Notes under the pieces: generated by a model
What the model was told of the DNA's origin: nothing
Database searches by the model: none
The model's input: only the letters and a program-made list of their open reading frames with translations
Part shown: positions 36,849-49,361 of the stretch, one piece after another
Position numbering within the stretch: the first letter of the stretch is position 1
Layout of the letters: each line of letters starts with the position of its first letter
Made by a program: the position numbers and the translations under genes
Source: Annona cherimola
Taxonomy: Eukaryota; Streptophyta; Magnoliopsida; Magnoliales; Annonaceae
Assembly (NCBI GenBank): GCA_030490835.1
Contig: CM059977.1
Location: 17,465,335 to 17,529,334 of the forward strand
Length of the DNA stretch: 64,000 nucleotides
Direction: 5' to 3'

Positions 36849-38540
36849 TATTACATATAATATAATAGTGGCTAGATATAAATGAATTTAGATTTTGTCA
36901 GTGTTATATCATACATCATGACATCATATATTACACATATCAAGCCTATTCATCGTCCATCAATTTTACCCTGGAGACTACAAGCTTTACCTAATTATTA
37001 AGAAAGATAAGTTGCTTTCATCACATTTTTTAAAAGGGATTAAATACTCTCACCTAAATTTTGGCCCGAAATCCCAACGATAGAGTACGAACACCCCATG
37101 GCGCGCTGCTAAAAATCCTATTTACGCGCTCGTGATCAAATATGCATATTTGGATACAAATACATGATTAATTTAGGATTATGATATTTTCTCAAATGCA
37201 ACTAATTTTTACATTTTATGCAACAAATGCTTAATGCAGTTATTTATATTTGACTAAAGAACTTATAAAATTTTTAACAACAAAAGGTACATCAGCGGAA
37301 GCATTTAATAATACATGCAATCGAATTTAAACCTAACTGTAAAAAGGTAATCGCATTTATAAATTTTTGTTGCAGTGCCTTTTGCAAGTACAGATAAGCC
37401 CAATTTTAATCTATAAATGTATCTTATTGACCTTTTGGATGAAAAAAGAATAGTATTTTATCAATTTTTTTAGAATTTTTTATGATAGATATGTGTACTA
37501 TATTTTTAATAAATATTTTGTTGAAATATATTGTATGCATATTTCATCCATAATGGTATTCTCTTTGTACTAAGAAACGCAATTTTACTTACAGATATAT
37601 GTTTACATCAATGTAATCTCAGTGAAATAACTTCTACATTTCTCTCTTAGAGTATGTATTTATATGTGGGGGATCTCTGCGGATTCTATTTAAGACAACA
37701 AAATATGGGAGAAATTTTGTGGTGATTTCTCCTAAACTTTTTTAAAGATTAATAAAATTAAAGGCATAAAACTTAAAAAATCGTAAAAGTCTAAAATTAA
37801 AAAAAACATAAAGATCTTGACTATAATATTTATTTTATAAGTACATATTTTTCTAACATAGTTTGTATTTTATAAATGTTAAAAAAATAGAGTCATTGCC
37901 AGCTGATGACCACAGAGATTTGTCGCTTTTTGCAAAGTTGCAAATTGTTGGTAGAACGACACTTGTCTCCCTTGATTTGACATTTGTCAATGGGTCGTCT
38001 TGGAACTGGAGAGTGAGTCCGCATTCAAGGCAAACGCATGGCTTTTTCCGTGGCGCGACGGTTACACTTAAGTCCGCATTCAATGGGCACAGCCGCACAC
38101 GTCCTGCACATCTGTGCGTGCACGCGGAAGAAATTCCACGTAAGGCAAGCTGGGAACGATCCCAAACTGCAAGTAGCCCATATTTACTTTTTTTTTTTTT
38201 TTTTAAAAATGTTATAATGTTATCAGTCCTGTTGAGAAAAGCGTATACAAATATTTTCGCCTAACCTATATCTGTTTGAGAAACCCGTAATTTCTTATTT
38301 TGAAAAATCAAAAAATGAGTATAGATTAACTAAAAGTTTGAAATATTTTATATACATATATATATATATATATGTAAATAGGGCTCATAAGAGTGCAACA
38401 AAGAATTTTATAAAAATATGTATGGGTCCTGCACAGTTTGACCGCATGGGATCATTTCCCCGAGCAATATTAATCATTAGCCATCCTTTCAGCAAAAATG
38501 ATGGGCTCATGAAAATATATTACTTTCTATTTTTTATATA
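36849..38540. other. Intergenic, no gene recognised
   Basis: AT-rich with one GC-richer island at 37895-38175 that contains a duplicated phrase AGTCCGCATTCAA (about 38017 and 38070). A (TA)n run lies near 38350-38372. The open frame 37863-38264 spans the island but shows no known domain. Confidence 0.4.
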
Positions 38541-38544
38541 TTAA

Positions 38545-38800
38545 AAGGGTGTTTAATGATGTATTTAGGGGAGGGAGGAAACTCGTTTTGGCATATATCC
38601 TGATCATTTTATTTACTTTAATTATCTTATTTTTTTTCATTTTTACTTACATATTTCAATTATTTTCCAACACAACTACCTACTTTTCTATTTTAATCTT
38701 ATTATATTACTTCTCTCTCACGATTTTTAAAAATTTTCTCTCACTTCATTCTTTTTTCCTCGCCCTATCCGGAGCCAATTCTATAAAACCCTAACTCTTC
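38545..38800. mobile_element. Tourist-like miniature element (degenerate)
   Basis: Begins GGGTGTTTAATGATGTATTT and retains TTTACTTACATATTTCAATT-type and ATTATATTACTTCTCTC strings in family order. No clean terminal match. Confidence 0.45.
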
Positions 38801-40265
38801 TATTTTTAATTTTTTAATATTTGATAAAAAAATTTTACTTCGTCTATTATATTTATAAAGTATTATTAAGAATGATAAAAAAAATTTGATGTTTGATACT
38901 TCATTCTATAAAGTATTATTATATTTTAATATATATGAGAATAAATCTAAGTATTTTCATTACTTCACACACGAGTGTACCTATTTTTAAGTAAATGTAG
39001 CTTATGCATATTCGAATTTTGATGAAACTTTTTTTAGCTAAATAAATAATGTTAAATATAATAATAAATTAGATTTTGCATCAACCATTAACATTTAAAA
39101 AATAAAGAAAATTATATAAAATCACTTCTATATAAATTTCTTACCAAACACAACCTAACATTTCCCATGCGACAACTTTGGGAAGTGAAGAGTAATCAAG
39201 GGAGTGAGCAATTAGGATTCCATTTTCGCGTAACTTGTCAGCATGCATTTATAATTCCTGAATATGGCAAACTGTTCAAATATGCGAATGAATATAGCAA
39301 ATTGCGGGATGATTCAATGTCACCTTTTAGGTGAAAATTAAATAGTTCTCCCATTAGAGGGTAAGGTTGATTTTTTACAATGAGGCACATTCCCATTATT
39401 AAAAGAAAAAGTTTTGAAAGTGTCTGATAATATCCGGTGCTGCAGCTCCTGGAAACATCTTTTAAAAAATAATAGAATAATTTTAATAAAAGCTTGTGTA
39501 CATGGTGACAGGAAGGTGAAAGGTAATAGTTCCTGCAAAAGTATTGGCAATGAAATCTTACCACATGCGAGGGCTCAGCAAAACAGGGCCTAAGGTTGGT
39601 TGATTAGATGCACTCATGCACATGAATGATGACAGTCTTCACATATGCTGTGAGCCCGCTTGGATATGCCTACCCGAGGTACGTGGTCCTTAATTTTATT
39701 ACTAACGCATCAGAAAGGGGATGTGCATGAAGGTCCCTATAAGTTTACAAATATATCTACACTTTTTATCCTTAAATTTTATTTTCGTTGCAGCTGGTTT
39801 TAAACTTTCAGAAATGTATATCGTGCTCCTTCCATTGATATAGAACCCTAAGACCTTTAAATTTTTTACTTAAAACGACCAAAATGTCATTCTAATATTT
39901 TGGTAAACATTTTTATTTAAAATTAAAATATTTTCCTAAGAATCCATTAAAAAGTGGCCGAAAAATGTTTAACCAAAGAAGACAGTTGATCAGTAACCGA
40001 TGTGCGCATAGTTTCAAACGGTCGGGGTTTCGATCCTTATCGATGGAGCTTTGTTTCTCCACTTTGAGGAGCATTGATCTACTCCGCCTGACTGATATAT
40101 GCTAATCATTATCAATTGAAGAAAAATATAAGATTAACATTATAAGATGAATTGGGAATGCATTGAAAAAGAAAAAGAAATTTTGTAAAAAGAAATTTTT
40201 AAAAAAGGCAGTCGATTTAAGATTTGAATAAATTACAAAAAGGCAGTCGATTTAAGATTTAACAC
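38801..40265. other. Intergenic, no gene recognised
   Basis: AT-rich. A duplicated phrase AAAAAGGCAGTCGATTTAAG occurs at about 40203 and 40239 just before the next element. A GGGGTTTCGATCC string near 40023 resembles a pol III B box, but no A box is convincing. Confidence 0.4.
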
Positions 40266-40560
40266 TTTCTAGGGTGTGTTTGGCAACAAGAAAAAAATGT
40301 CGACATAAAACTTTTCAATATAAAACTTTTCACTCTCCATAATTATCATATTTTTTAATCATTTTTTCACATTTTTCCATACAACTACCCTACTTTTCAA
40401 TCATTTCTACACAACTACCCATATAATTAACCTATCTATTTTAACTTTATCATCTTTACTCTTCATCATTACCCCTATCATATCACATCATTTGACAACT
40501 TTTACTCTTCAAAACTTTTCATCAAAAGTTTTATACATTCCCAAACACACCCTAGAAAGC
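40266..40560. mobile_element. Tourist-like miniature element, best-preserved copy
   Basis: Ends CTTTCTAGGGTGTGTTTGG and its exact complement at the right (CCAAACACACCCTAGAAAG), so the terminal inverted repeat is at least 19 bp. About 290 bp, non-coding, internal strings shared with at least a dozen other places in the window. This copy is a suitable reference for the family. Confidence 0.8.
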
Positions 40561-41314
40561 GAACTTTGAAAAATTTTGTCTATCAACCGACACACTCCCA
40601 AGGTGAATGCTTGCATCTGACTATGAAAAAAGAACTTCTTTGGACCGTCGAATGTCGCTCATATGACAACGAAAAGAGATTTTTAAACCCTGGGCCTGTT
40701 ATAAGCCCAGCCTGTTGCCCTTTTATTTTGAATCGACCAACATGATTTGGCTGAGAATGGTGAGCACGGTCTCCTGCACTCATTTAATGCCTTAATTAAC
40801 CCTCCTTTTTTATTTTTATCCCTTTATCTAATCATTTTTCATATAATTATCCCATTTGTTTCTTTCACAATTTTTTAAAATTTTCCCTCTTCCCTTTTCA
40901 TAAATTACATTCCCAAACGCGCCCTCATTTACACATGTGAACTCATCAATTACTCTGCATATTTTCCGCTGAAGTCATTAACCATTCATCGTCTTCATGA
41001 TATATATAGTTAATCTTCCGCAATGTACACTAAATTCATATTAATTAATTATGTCAACACTCGGGGTTGTCCCAAGCTTGGATGGGATGAGGATAGCACG
41101 AGAAATTAGGATGAAAGGGTATTGGAATGGAAAAAGATGTGTTGAGATTGGAAAAGTTGTATTCAAAATGAAAAAGTAGGTTCTTATTTTTTAAAATGAA
41201 AAAAGATTTTTCGAGAAATGAAAATTTCCAATCAGTATCATCCTATTCTAGCCCTGAACTATTCCTTAACTTTGGTCGAAACACTTATTTTTTAATTTAA
41301 TTAAAATCAATTCT

Positions 41315-41525
41315 GAAATCTAAACCACTATATTAGTCATCAGTATTATATATTAATGATGCTAAAAATCACATATTCTAAATGGTTTTTAAAATCTAAA
41401 CCACTATATTATTCATCAATATTGCATTTAAGATGCTAAAACTCACATATTTTAATTCAAACCATGATATCATTCGTCAACATTATACATTTGTGATGCT
41501 AACAATCATATATGTTGGAAACTTT
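41315..41525. repeat. Degenerate tandem repeat, three units of about 67 bp
   Basis: Each unit reads AACCA(C/T)(T/G)ATAT(T/C)A(G/T)TC then ATCA(G/A)TATT-type sequence and GATGCTAA(A/C)AA/CTCA(C)ATAT. Units start near 41324, 41392 and 41458. Identity between units is moderate, so the array is old. Confidence 0.65.
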
Positions 41526-42309
41526 TATATATAAAGTCTAACTAGTATTTGAAAGTGAGTGTGTATGCCTATTAAACTATGAAAATGAATTTGCATCTTA
41601 TAAAACTTTTTGACAATATTATTCTTTTTTTTATGAAAAGGTGTGTATTTTATACTGCAAGTCCATATATAAAAGATTAATACTGGAACAGGGTAGGCAC
41701 CTCCACCACATCATACATGATTCAGAATTTTGTACAGCATACTCTGTGATGTAGTGTGCACATTAGTTGCATGATCTAAAGACATGAAGGTATCGTATAG
41801 ATGAGAAAGCAGATGATTTAGCCTGGATTTTTCGAATAAGAGTGTCCACAGTTGACAAAATTGCGCATTCTTCATTTAGAAGGTTTACCAGAACTAGCTA
41901 GCGTATGCACTTTTTGTATCCCCATCTGATCAATGGGTGATAGGTGTGATTGAGAACTTCAATATCATACTGAATCTCAAGAAATTTGATCTTCAAGTCG
42001 GTCGTCTTGCATTCAAAAGGTGTGTCTCTCTTCTCATACAAGGAGGAAGAAAGGGAACACGACGACTTATATACAACGACAGATGATTGCGCATTTTTTG
42101 AAGCTTATATACATAAATGCAGTTATTTCTTTAATATCAGCAGCATATAATGTAATGAGCAACCAAATGCACTTTTAAATGCAACTATTTGCATTTGGTC
42201 GTGATTGACTGAAAGCTATAGTTGGATATCTGAACTTCTTGTAGCGAATATTGGTTTTTTTATTTATTTTTAAGTTAGATAAATAGGTGGTTCTAACCTA
42301 AGTTAGGGT

Positions 42310-42750
42310 TTGTGCATGCACCAGGTCCCGGTTACATGCATCCGGGTGCACTTAGACTCAGTGCGCCCGGGTGCAAATACCCTTTTTCATTTTTAAATTT
42401 TTTTTTAAACAACTCTTAATCTAAATGTATTTAACATTTTCATAAAAAAAAGTTTATTTAACATGTGTATCAATTTTTACCATTTTTAAATATTTTTTTC
42501 AGATTTTTAAAAATGAATGGCATTTCAGTTATTTAAAATTACTAAAATGCCATTGTTTTAAAAATCTGAAAAATTATCTAAAATTCTCAACAAAGGTAAA
42601 AATTGATACACATATTTTTTTGAATAATGATACACATGTTAAATACAATTAGATTAATAATTTTATAAAAAAAATAAAAAAATAAAAAAGGGTTAAATGC
42701 ACCCAGGGGCACCGAGTCTAAGTGCACCTGGGTGCATTCAACTAAAACCC
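42310..42750. mobile_element. Foldback element with TGCAYCCGGGTGCACTTAGACTC ends
   Basis: The left end contains ATGCATCCGGGTGCACTTAG then ACTCAGTGCGCCCGGGTGCA; the right end complement contains ATGCACCCAGGTGCACTTAG then ACTCGGTGCCCCTGGGTGCA. The inner hairpin has AATGAATGGCATTTCAG against ACTAAAATGCCATTG, the same core as positions 1-165 and 11030-11190. About 440 bp. Confidence 0.8.
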
Positions 42751-42944
42751 GCATGCACTAATCTAACATGTCATATTAAATAGCGCTAGGTACTTGGAAG
42801 GAAATATTATTACAATTATTGTAAATTTTGATTATTATTATCCTTCTGAGCGAATCCGAAGTAATACAGTGCTTTTATATGATATGATTACCAAAGAGAA
42901 ACGCATGCCGATATCTGTAGTTATGGGCCAATGGATTTGCTACT

Positions 42945-43235
42945 GTTTCGTGTTTAGCAAATGGTAAATAATGTCAAGCTAAAATGTTTTAATTTAAAAA
43001 TTTTCACTCTTTATAATTACCTTATTTTTTAATTATTTTTTTACCTTTTTATATAATTACATTACTTTTCAATCACTTTTACACAACTACCCACATAACT
43101 AATATATCTATTTTAACTTGATTCTCTTTACTCTTCATCATTACCACTATATGATGTCATTTTTTTCAATTTAATAACTTTTGTATCAAAAATTGTTCAT
43201 AGAAAAGTTTTATAACTTTCCAACACACCCTAAAT
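42945..43235. mobile_element. Tourist-like miniature element
   Basis: Contains AATGTCAAGCTAAAATGTTT, TTTACACAACTACCCACATA and TTTTATAACTTTCCAACACA followed by CCCTAAAT. It follows the 40266 and 15037 copies through most of its length. Confidence 0.65.
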
Positions 43236-43391
43236 AAAGAAGCCACAGATGATGGTGTCAACTCAAAACTACTTTAGCGTTAAGTGCATTTGGATGATGT
43301 TTAAGCCTAACATGTAATGACTGTTTGGCTGATACGATAAGATGAACTAGGATATGAATGAAATAATTTTTTTTTCATTTTTAATAAACTC

Positions 43392-43704
43392 TTAGGGCAT
43401 ATTTGACTATACAACAAACTTTTCAAATGAAGATCATATTTGTTTATATCAAGAAACTTTCGAACTACAAATTTTCAATTCAAAAGCTTTTTATTCTGTC
43501 CGATGATCATATTTTTTAACTTTTTTTTACATTTTTGTATGCAATTTTTCTGCCAATACACCTAACTTACCTAGTGTAACTTTATTTTTTTTTACTTTAT
43601 ATGATTACTTTTATCATATCATATTATTTTTTCTCCTTTGAATAACTTGTGCATTAAAAAAATTTCATTTAAAAATTTTATAACTTCCCAAACATGCTCT
43701 AAAA
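43392..43704. mobile_element. Tourist-like miniature element
   Basis: Starts TTAGGGCATATTTGACTATA and ends ACTTCCCAAACATGCTCTAA. It is directly followed by a second related block (43705-43935) lacking its left end, so two copies lie almost head to tail. Confidence 0.6.
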
Positions 43705-44279
43705 TTTTTCACTTTTCTCAACGACCCTATTTTTTTTATTATTTTGTTACATCTTCCTATACGAATGTTCCAACTTTTCAATCATTTCTATAACTATACA
43801 TATAACTAACTTTTTTTAAAATTTTATTATCTTTAATTATTAATGTTACTTTTATCATATTATATTATTTTCTCACATTTCGAAAATTGTTACACAAAAA
43901 CTTTTCATTCAAAAGTTTTATTATTTTTTAAACACACAAGTGTTTTTAATAGATAGCAATTTTATTTTTTTCATCTTTAATATTAATTTTTTCCATTTCC
44001 ATTATAATTTTTCATGTATCAATGTATAATCCATGGAATCCAATCTCTTCGTTTCGTTCTCAAGGGAAGTTAAAGGCAACACGCGCACATCCAGCCGTAT
44101 GCCAGTATGATATATGATTGAGTCTCGAGACCTCGAGTTCCACTCAGCTGCTTTGGTGGGTCAGCAGGTTCTGAAAACATGTCCTCCGTCGGATGGACAC
44201 ATGCACGATCAAGGGCCTAATACGTGGAATATGACCTTCCTGTGATTTATATATAATTCATGAAAGGCTTTTGTTCACC

Positions 44280-44550
44280 GTTCATCTCAGTTTAGGAAAT
44301 CATCATTCATCTGATGAATTTAGGAAATCGTCATGAATGATTGAATGCATTCCAAACTGCCTTAACTCGCTCCCTCGTTTGAATAATTTAGCAGTTGTAT
44401 GCTCCCACCAATAATGGACGACCATCTCCTTCATATTCCAAAAGGTTACAATAGATTCAGAAAATGTCAGCGATATTTCTGAAAATCCGAGAAAACCAGT
44501 TGTTGTATCCCTACAAGATTTCGATATCTATCGTGGATGTGTCCGTCCGA
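44280..44550 (+). pseudogene. Displaced copy of LBD-gene upstream region
   Basis: On the plus strand this reproduces the minus-strand sequence 23225-22965: CATCTCAGTTTA..GGAAATC, CTCCCTCGTTTGAATAATTT, AGCAGTTGTAT(G)CTCC, ACCAATAATGGA(C)GACCATC, TCCTT(C)ATATTCCAAAA, ATTCAGAAAAT and ACAAGATTTCGATATC. It ends around the place of the LOB start codon (GGATGTGTCCGTCC). Small insertions break the open leader frame, and the LOB domain itself does not follow. The copy is inverted relative to, and 21 kb from, the intact gene. Confidence 0.8.
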
Positions 44551-44559
44551 AGCAGAGTC

Positions 44560-45240
44560 GAAGGAGAGTGCCAAAAACTCGAGCCGCGAGTTGGCTGCGT
44601 TTTTTGGGTGTTGGTAGGCAGAACGCAAGCGGCTTGACAACGTTGGATTTCGGTGTTGGGTCTTCACTGCCGGTCTGCTTTGCCTACCCGCCCCCACCGA
44701 GAAATGCTCGGCAGCCTCCCCACCGTGATTTTGCCTCCATATTGATTTCACTGCCCATCCTCGGATCGTGGAAAATGCCAATCTTCCGCTGTACACGACA
44801 GCGGCAAGATCCCAGACGATTCCAACCATTTAATGCATCCCTCCTGATGTTTTTTATATCCATTCATCCCTTCTGTTTCTCTTCGTAAGCTGCTTCCTCC
44901 TCATCATCATCGGTGGTGGGTTGCTTGTAGGTTACCGTCATCGGAGAATGGTGGTGCTGCTGTGATTTCCACTGATCGTCAGTGGAAGCGGTGCTTCATT
45001 CCAAAACGACAAGATCCCCATCTCAAGCTCCCCACCATTGCTCCAATCCAGATCGGCAACGGAGACCAACGAACACCCAAGTCGAGCATTATAATGCCGC
45101 TTCCGGTCTGCCCACACCAGCACCAAAAAAAAGCAGGTCCCAACCCGAAAAGCTTGGCCACCTCCCCGCCGTTATTTCGTTGTTCCTGATGATCACGCCT
45201 CCATATTCATTGCACTGCCCATCTAAACCAACAAGATGAT
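44560..45240. repeat. GC-richer block with internal duplication
   Basis: Two related stretches, about 44680-44760 and 45095-45225, share CCGGTCTGC, CC(A/G)CCTCCCC(A/G)CCGT and GCCTCCATATT(G/C)AT followed by GCACTGCCCATC or TCACTGCCCATC. GACAAGATCCCC and GGCAAGATCCCA mark a further match. Open frames exist on both strands (for example 44568-44888) but no family is recognised. It follows directly on the displaced LBD upstream copy. Confidence 0.5.
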
Positions 45241-45362
45241 TAAATCAGGTTAACGTTCTTGTATTATTAGTCCATCTGTACCCTTATATTTCATAGGTAT
45301 GTTTTCCTCAACTTAAAAATAATCATTTTATTTCATCAGAAAAATAATCATTTTATTATAAG

Positions 45363-46745
45363 ACAGATATTCCTGGAGTTGTCCTTGCTGTTACCATGAA
45401 CCATTATGGTATTGTCCTTGGTCATATTACAGTCAATGTTTTCAAAACCGAATCGTGTATTGAACCATTTTTTTGTCCGGTTCAGGTCTGACCGGTTCAA
45501 CCGCTTGTTCAAACTGTTTTGAACCGTCATGTCAGCATGAAATAATTATGATGTAATAATTATAGTTAATTTATTTTAATTATTTAAAAATTAAATATAA
45601 ATATGAATTTTATATAATGAAAAAAACTACACATGACGTCAACAACACATTCAAGTCCATTATATTAAAATTTATTATGCAAATTAATGGACAAATAAAT
45701 CACATATACTAATCAAGATGAAATTTTAGAAATAATAATAAATTCTAACAATTTAGAAAGAGTGCATTGACCTGGAATGGTTGAATTCTTTCATCTTTCT
45801 TCATTCCTACGTGTTTAACAAGAATATCGACAATGAAATCATAAATTATTAACAAAAGATAAATATAAGATATTTATAAAATTGTAACTTTACTCAACAT
45901 GAAGATATGATCCACTTAAAAATAAGAGAAAAGCAAGAAAAACGTTGCATGATATTTAAATATATAAAATAATAATACTAATTTACTATACAACTTATTA
46001 TTTCAATAAAATAGAAAAATACAAATATATACTAATCCACAACATGGCAAAAGATTGCATGTATTTAAACATTAAATAATATAAAATACAACCACGTATG
46101 CATATTCAGTGATTTCTAGAAAGGAAATGAACAGGAGTTGGCTAGTTAGCTGGCTCGAATGAGAGAGCAGAGCAGCTATGGTAGATTCGAAAATTGCACG
46201 CGGGCTTACCTTGCTGCCTGCGATGATGTCAGGGAAGAGAAGAGGAGTTGTCGCCAACACTAAAGGGAAGAAGAGAACCCTTGTTGTTGGAATAGGAAGC
46301 CGTGAGAGGAAAACAAAAAGAAAAGAACCCTATGTCACAAAAAGAAAAGAACCCTATGTCAACCGGATGTTTTTTGTTTTTTCTTTAAAAAAGTAGGAAA
46401 ACCCATTGAACCGAACCGTGGTTCAACCGGTTTTTACGATTCAACTAAACGGTTCAATTGGTTTGAACGGTTTTCTCCAAAAACCATAAATCGATGCCAA
46501 ACCGGACCGTGATTTTGCCGGTTTACGGTCCGACCGGTCGAACAAGACGGTCCGGTCCGGTTTTCAAAATACTGATTACAGTTATCAACAGGACAAAGGA
46601 GATACTTCGAAACCTGTGCCTGGAACTGGCGACCATGGGGGATATCAAGCTTGTTGACCGCCCACAGAATTATATATACACTCCAGAATCAACCAAGCAA
46701 TACGTTCCAACATGGAAGTCTCTTCAACTGAAGCAGGAATCATAA
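45363..46745 (+). pseudogene. Orphan terminal exon split by a hAT-type element
   Basis: Sequence 45363-45433 (after an AG acceptor) and 46583-46745 join across the insertion, using one copy of its target duplication, into a single open frame of about 77 codons with TAA at 46743. It starts with DIPGVVLAVTMNHYGIVLGH and continues INRTKEILRNLCLELATMGD. I do not recognise the family. No upstream exons were found, so this is a 3' gene fragment; it may have been pseudogenic before or because of the insertion. Confidence 0.5.
45434..46574. mobile_element. hAT-type non-autonomous element, 1141 bp, 8-bp target duplication
   Basis: Left end CAATGTTTTCAAAACCGAAT, complement of right end CAGTATTTTGAAAACCGGAC. 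ATTACAGT occurs at 45426-45433 and again at 46575-46582. CAG/CAA ends plus an 8-bp duplication indicate hAT. Repeated CCGGTT/AACCGG motifs fill both ends. The interior is AT-rich; the small frame 46178-46396 shows a tandem KRKEPYV repeat but no transposase. Confidence 0.85.
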
Positions 46746-46749
46746 CCTG

Positions 46750-49360
46750 GTTTATGAGACTTCAAACGTACTTTTTTTTTTATTTTTATAAGGACTTCAA
46801 ACGTACCTGAGCAAACTGTTGTGGTCCTAAATGACATCCAATCTCGATGACATGGCTTTCCTGAAAAGCAAAACTACGTAATGGTGAAACAATTTCTTAC
46901 CTTATGTTAGAGGTGAGAAAGGCACAAACAGATGCTTTTATTGCCATCGTCTAGAAACTACATACACAGGTGTTGTTATTTCCATCGTCAGAAACTTCAC
47001 TTACAAGTCAATTATGAAATGGTTCTTTCCCATAAACAAAACTTTAGAGGCCTCTAGACTCCTCATATGTATCATAATGTAATCAATTCAAATTAATGAT
47101 GCAAATGAGGTGGGTTAATACCGGGTTAGCGGCAACTGAATCCCTACGGTATTTGGAAAACTTCTTCCCCAAGTCGATCTAATCTTAATCTTACATCTAA
47201 TACATAGAAATCAAGTCAAAGTTAGATTAATAAGCGATAAGTTCTAAATTTCTTATAAAACTATTATATGTGCCTGTTGGGCCAGGCTATAATGGTCGAG
47301 GTATGATTGACTCAATTTTAATTTTTTTTTTTTTTTAAAAAAAATTGGATTGATGATTTTAACCCACCCTGATATCGAGTCAGCGAAGCATTTGTCTAAG
47401 TCTAACCTGGCAAAAAGCAGGTCAAGGTTGTTAGTTAACCTAACATGTACTCCTAATTCAAACTGCATCAATTTATTTCAAAGAAATGAAAGAAGAAAAG
47501 TTGTTTGTATAGAAAGTTATCAGACTTGTCCACTTGCACTATTTGGGATAGCTTCAAGTTTACTTATTCGTAAGGCCTAGTTGGGCGCATGTCACCAAAA
47601 TAAAACGCACGGATGTCTTCTACTTTTTAGGGGTGTTTAACCCCGCTTTTTATACCGACTTCCAGTGCCTTAAAAAGCAGAAATAAGTGCTTGATAAAAA
47701 ATATAAAAAAAAAACATTTCGAATCCAAGATTTTTAAATAAAAAAAAAAAGCTGAGGGGCACTTTTCAATTTTCATGCCGCCAGGCTAACCAAGCCCTTA
47801 AAAGGTTGTTAAATAATCACGATTGCGAAGCTAAATAATTTATAATCATACTTGTTTTTTTTTTTTTTTTTCTGAGGGACAAGCGACAATCACATGCATC
47901 TGTGATATAGGTTCCGTCTAAAGGAGTTTTTAACCGATTTCTGGCCATTGAATGGCTGGACTTTCCCCCCCTTCTCTACAACAGCTAGCTGGTGTATAAT
48001 TCTTCCTGCCGTTGATAAATGCGATAGCTAGGTGGTTGGATCTTATTTGGGTAAAAGTAGTTGGTCTGGCCCCCAACGTGAAGCGTTCATCCATCCGTTT
48101 AATTTCCTCTGTAAATCGTTTTAGATTCAAAGACGTTAGCTAACTGTCGCCGTTTGGATGCCTAAAAAAGCTTTCGTGAGATGGGTAGAGTATGGAAGGT
48201 GGGAGTTTCGATCTTCAAATGTTGAGTAAATACAGTTATCATGATATCTTGCCTCTAAAATGCATCTACATCAGGTTTTTTTTTTTTTTTTTATCTCTTA
48301 TATAAAAGAGTAAAAGAGTAAAATAGATATTACAATCAACTATATTTCAAATCCTTACAGCATAGAAGAAGTGGAACCATTAAGTACTCATTTTCTTATT
48401 CTATTAATTTTCTCCTAACAAGTACTCATTTTCTTAAACTATTGGTGCTTCCCAGCCTTCCAATTTGTGCAGGTACACTTTGGACATACATTATGGCTAA
48501 GATGTACCTAGACGAATTAATTCAATGCGCCATCAGACGAAAAGAAACGCTTATCTAAAAGTTAGTTACGTTTTTAATTATTTTGGATGACATTGAAGTC
48601 ACCCATGGTGACAAAGCTGTACATTTCAATTCATCGAGTCGTTTAATTGGATGCGTTCCAGATCAATATATTTATATATGTGTGTATATATATATAAATG
48701 AAAAATCTGACATCGATTTGATTCGTTAAACGCCACAGGTTGGTACGATGTCATCATGCATCATTGACTGATCGTGACCCCATGATTAATTAACTATATA
48801 ATTATCCTCATTACACCAGTCAATAAATAGTCATACAGAACGAAGTTGGGAAAATAGGTGCAATATGTACAAATGTTGGCATGCTTGTAACATTTTACAG
48901 TTGTTGAAATGGAAGTCTTGGACTCATGATGTGAACACAAAGGCATAGAGAGAGAGAAATGCTTCTATATAAGGTTGCATTTTACAACCACTTGATTTTT
49001 ATATTTTTTTCACATTCAATCTATCCATCATATTTAAAACAGTTCATTTACTTATATAAAAAATTATGTGAATTAAAAACTTTAATAATCAATCATTTTT
49101 AAAAAATATAATTATAAATAACCTAATGCATTTACACTTGTTGTGCATTATATACAAATCCAAGTAACATGATTTTTCATACCATGCAATAGGGCAAAAT
49201 ATGGTAGATAATTTGATTTTAAAATAAAACATCAAAAAATATAATTAATTGTATATTACAATCAGTTGTATTGAAAAATATTTATACACACATATATATG
49301 TATGTATGTATGTATGTATCATTGGGGCCGAAAAGGAACTGGAGAAATGGAGATAGACTT
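46750..49360. other. Intergenic, no gene recognised
   Basis: Mixed-composition DNA with several poly-A or poly-T runs (47322-47345, 47855-47870, 48275-48292). A possible SINE-like stretch (48150-48295) has GATGGGTAGAGTATGG and GGGAGTTTCGATC followed by a long T run, which only loosely recalls pol III boxes. A (TATG)n microsatellite lies at 49297-49319. Confidence 0.4.
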
Positions 49361-49361
49361 T

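Noticed and set aside
39238..39564. 108-codon minus-strand open frame
   Set aside because: Composition is typical of translated AT-rich DNA; no motif and no splice context.
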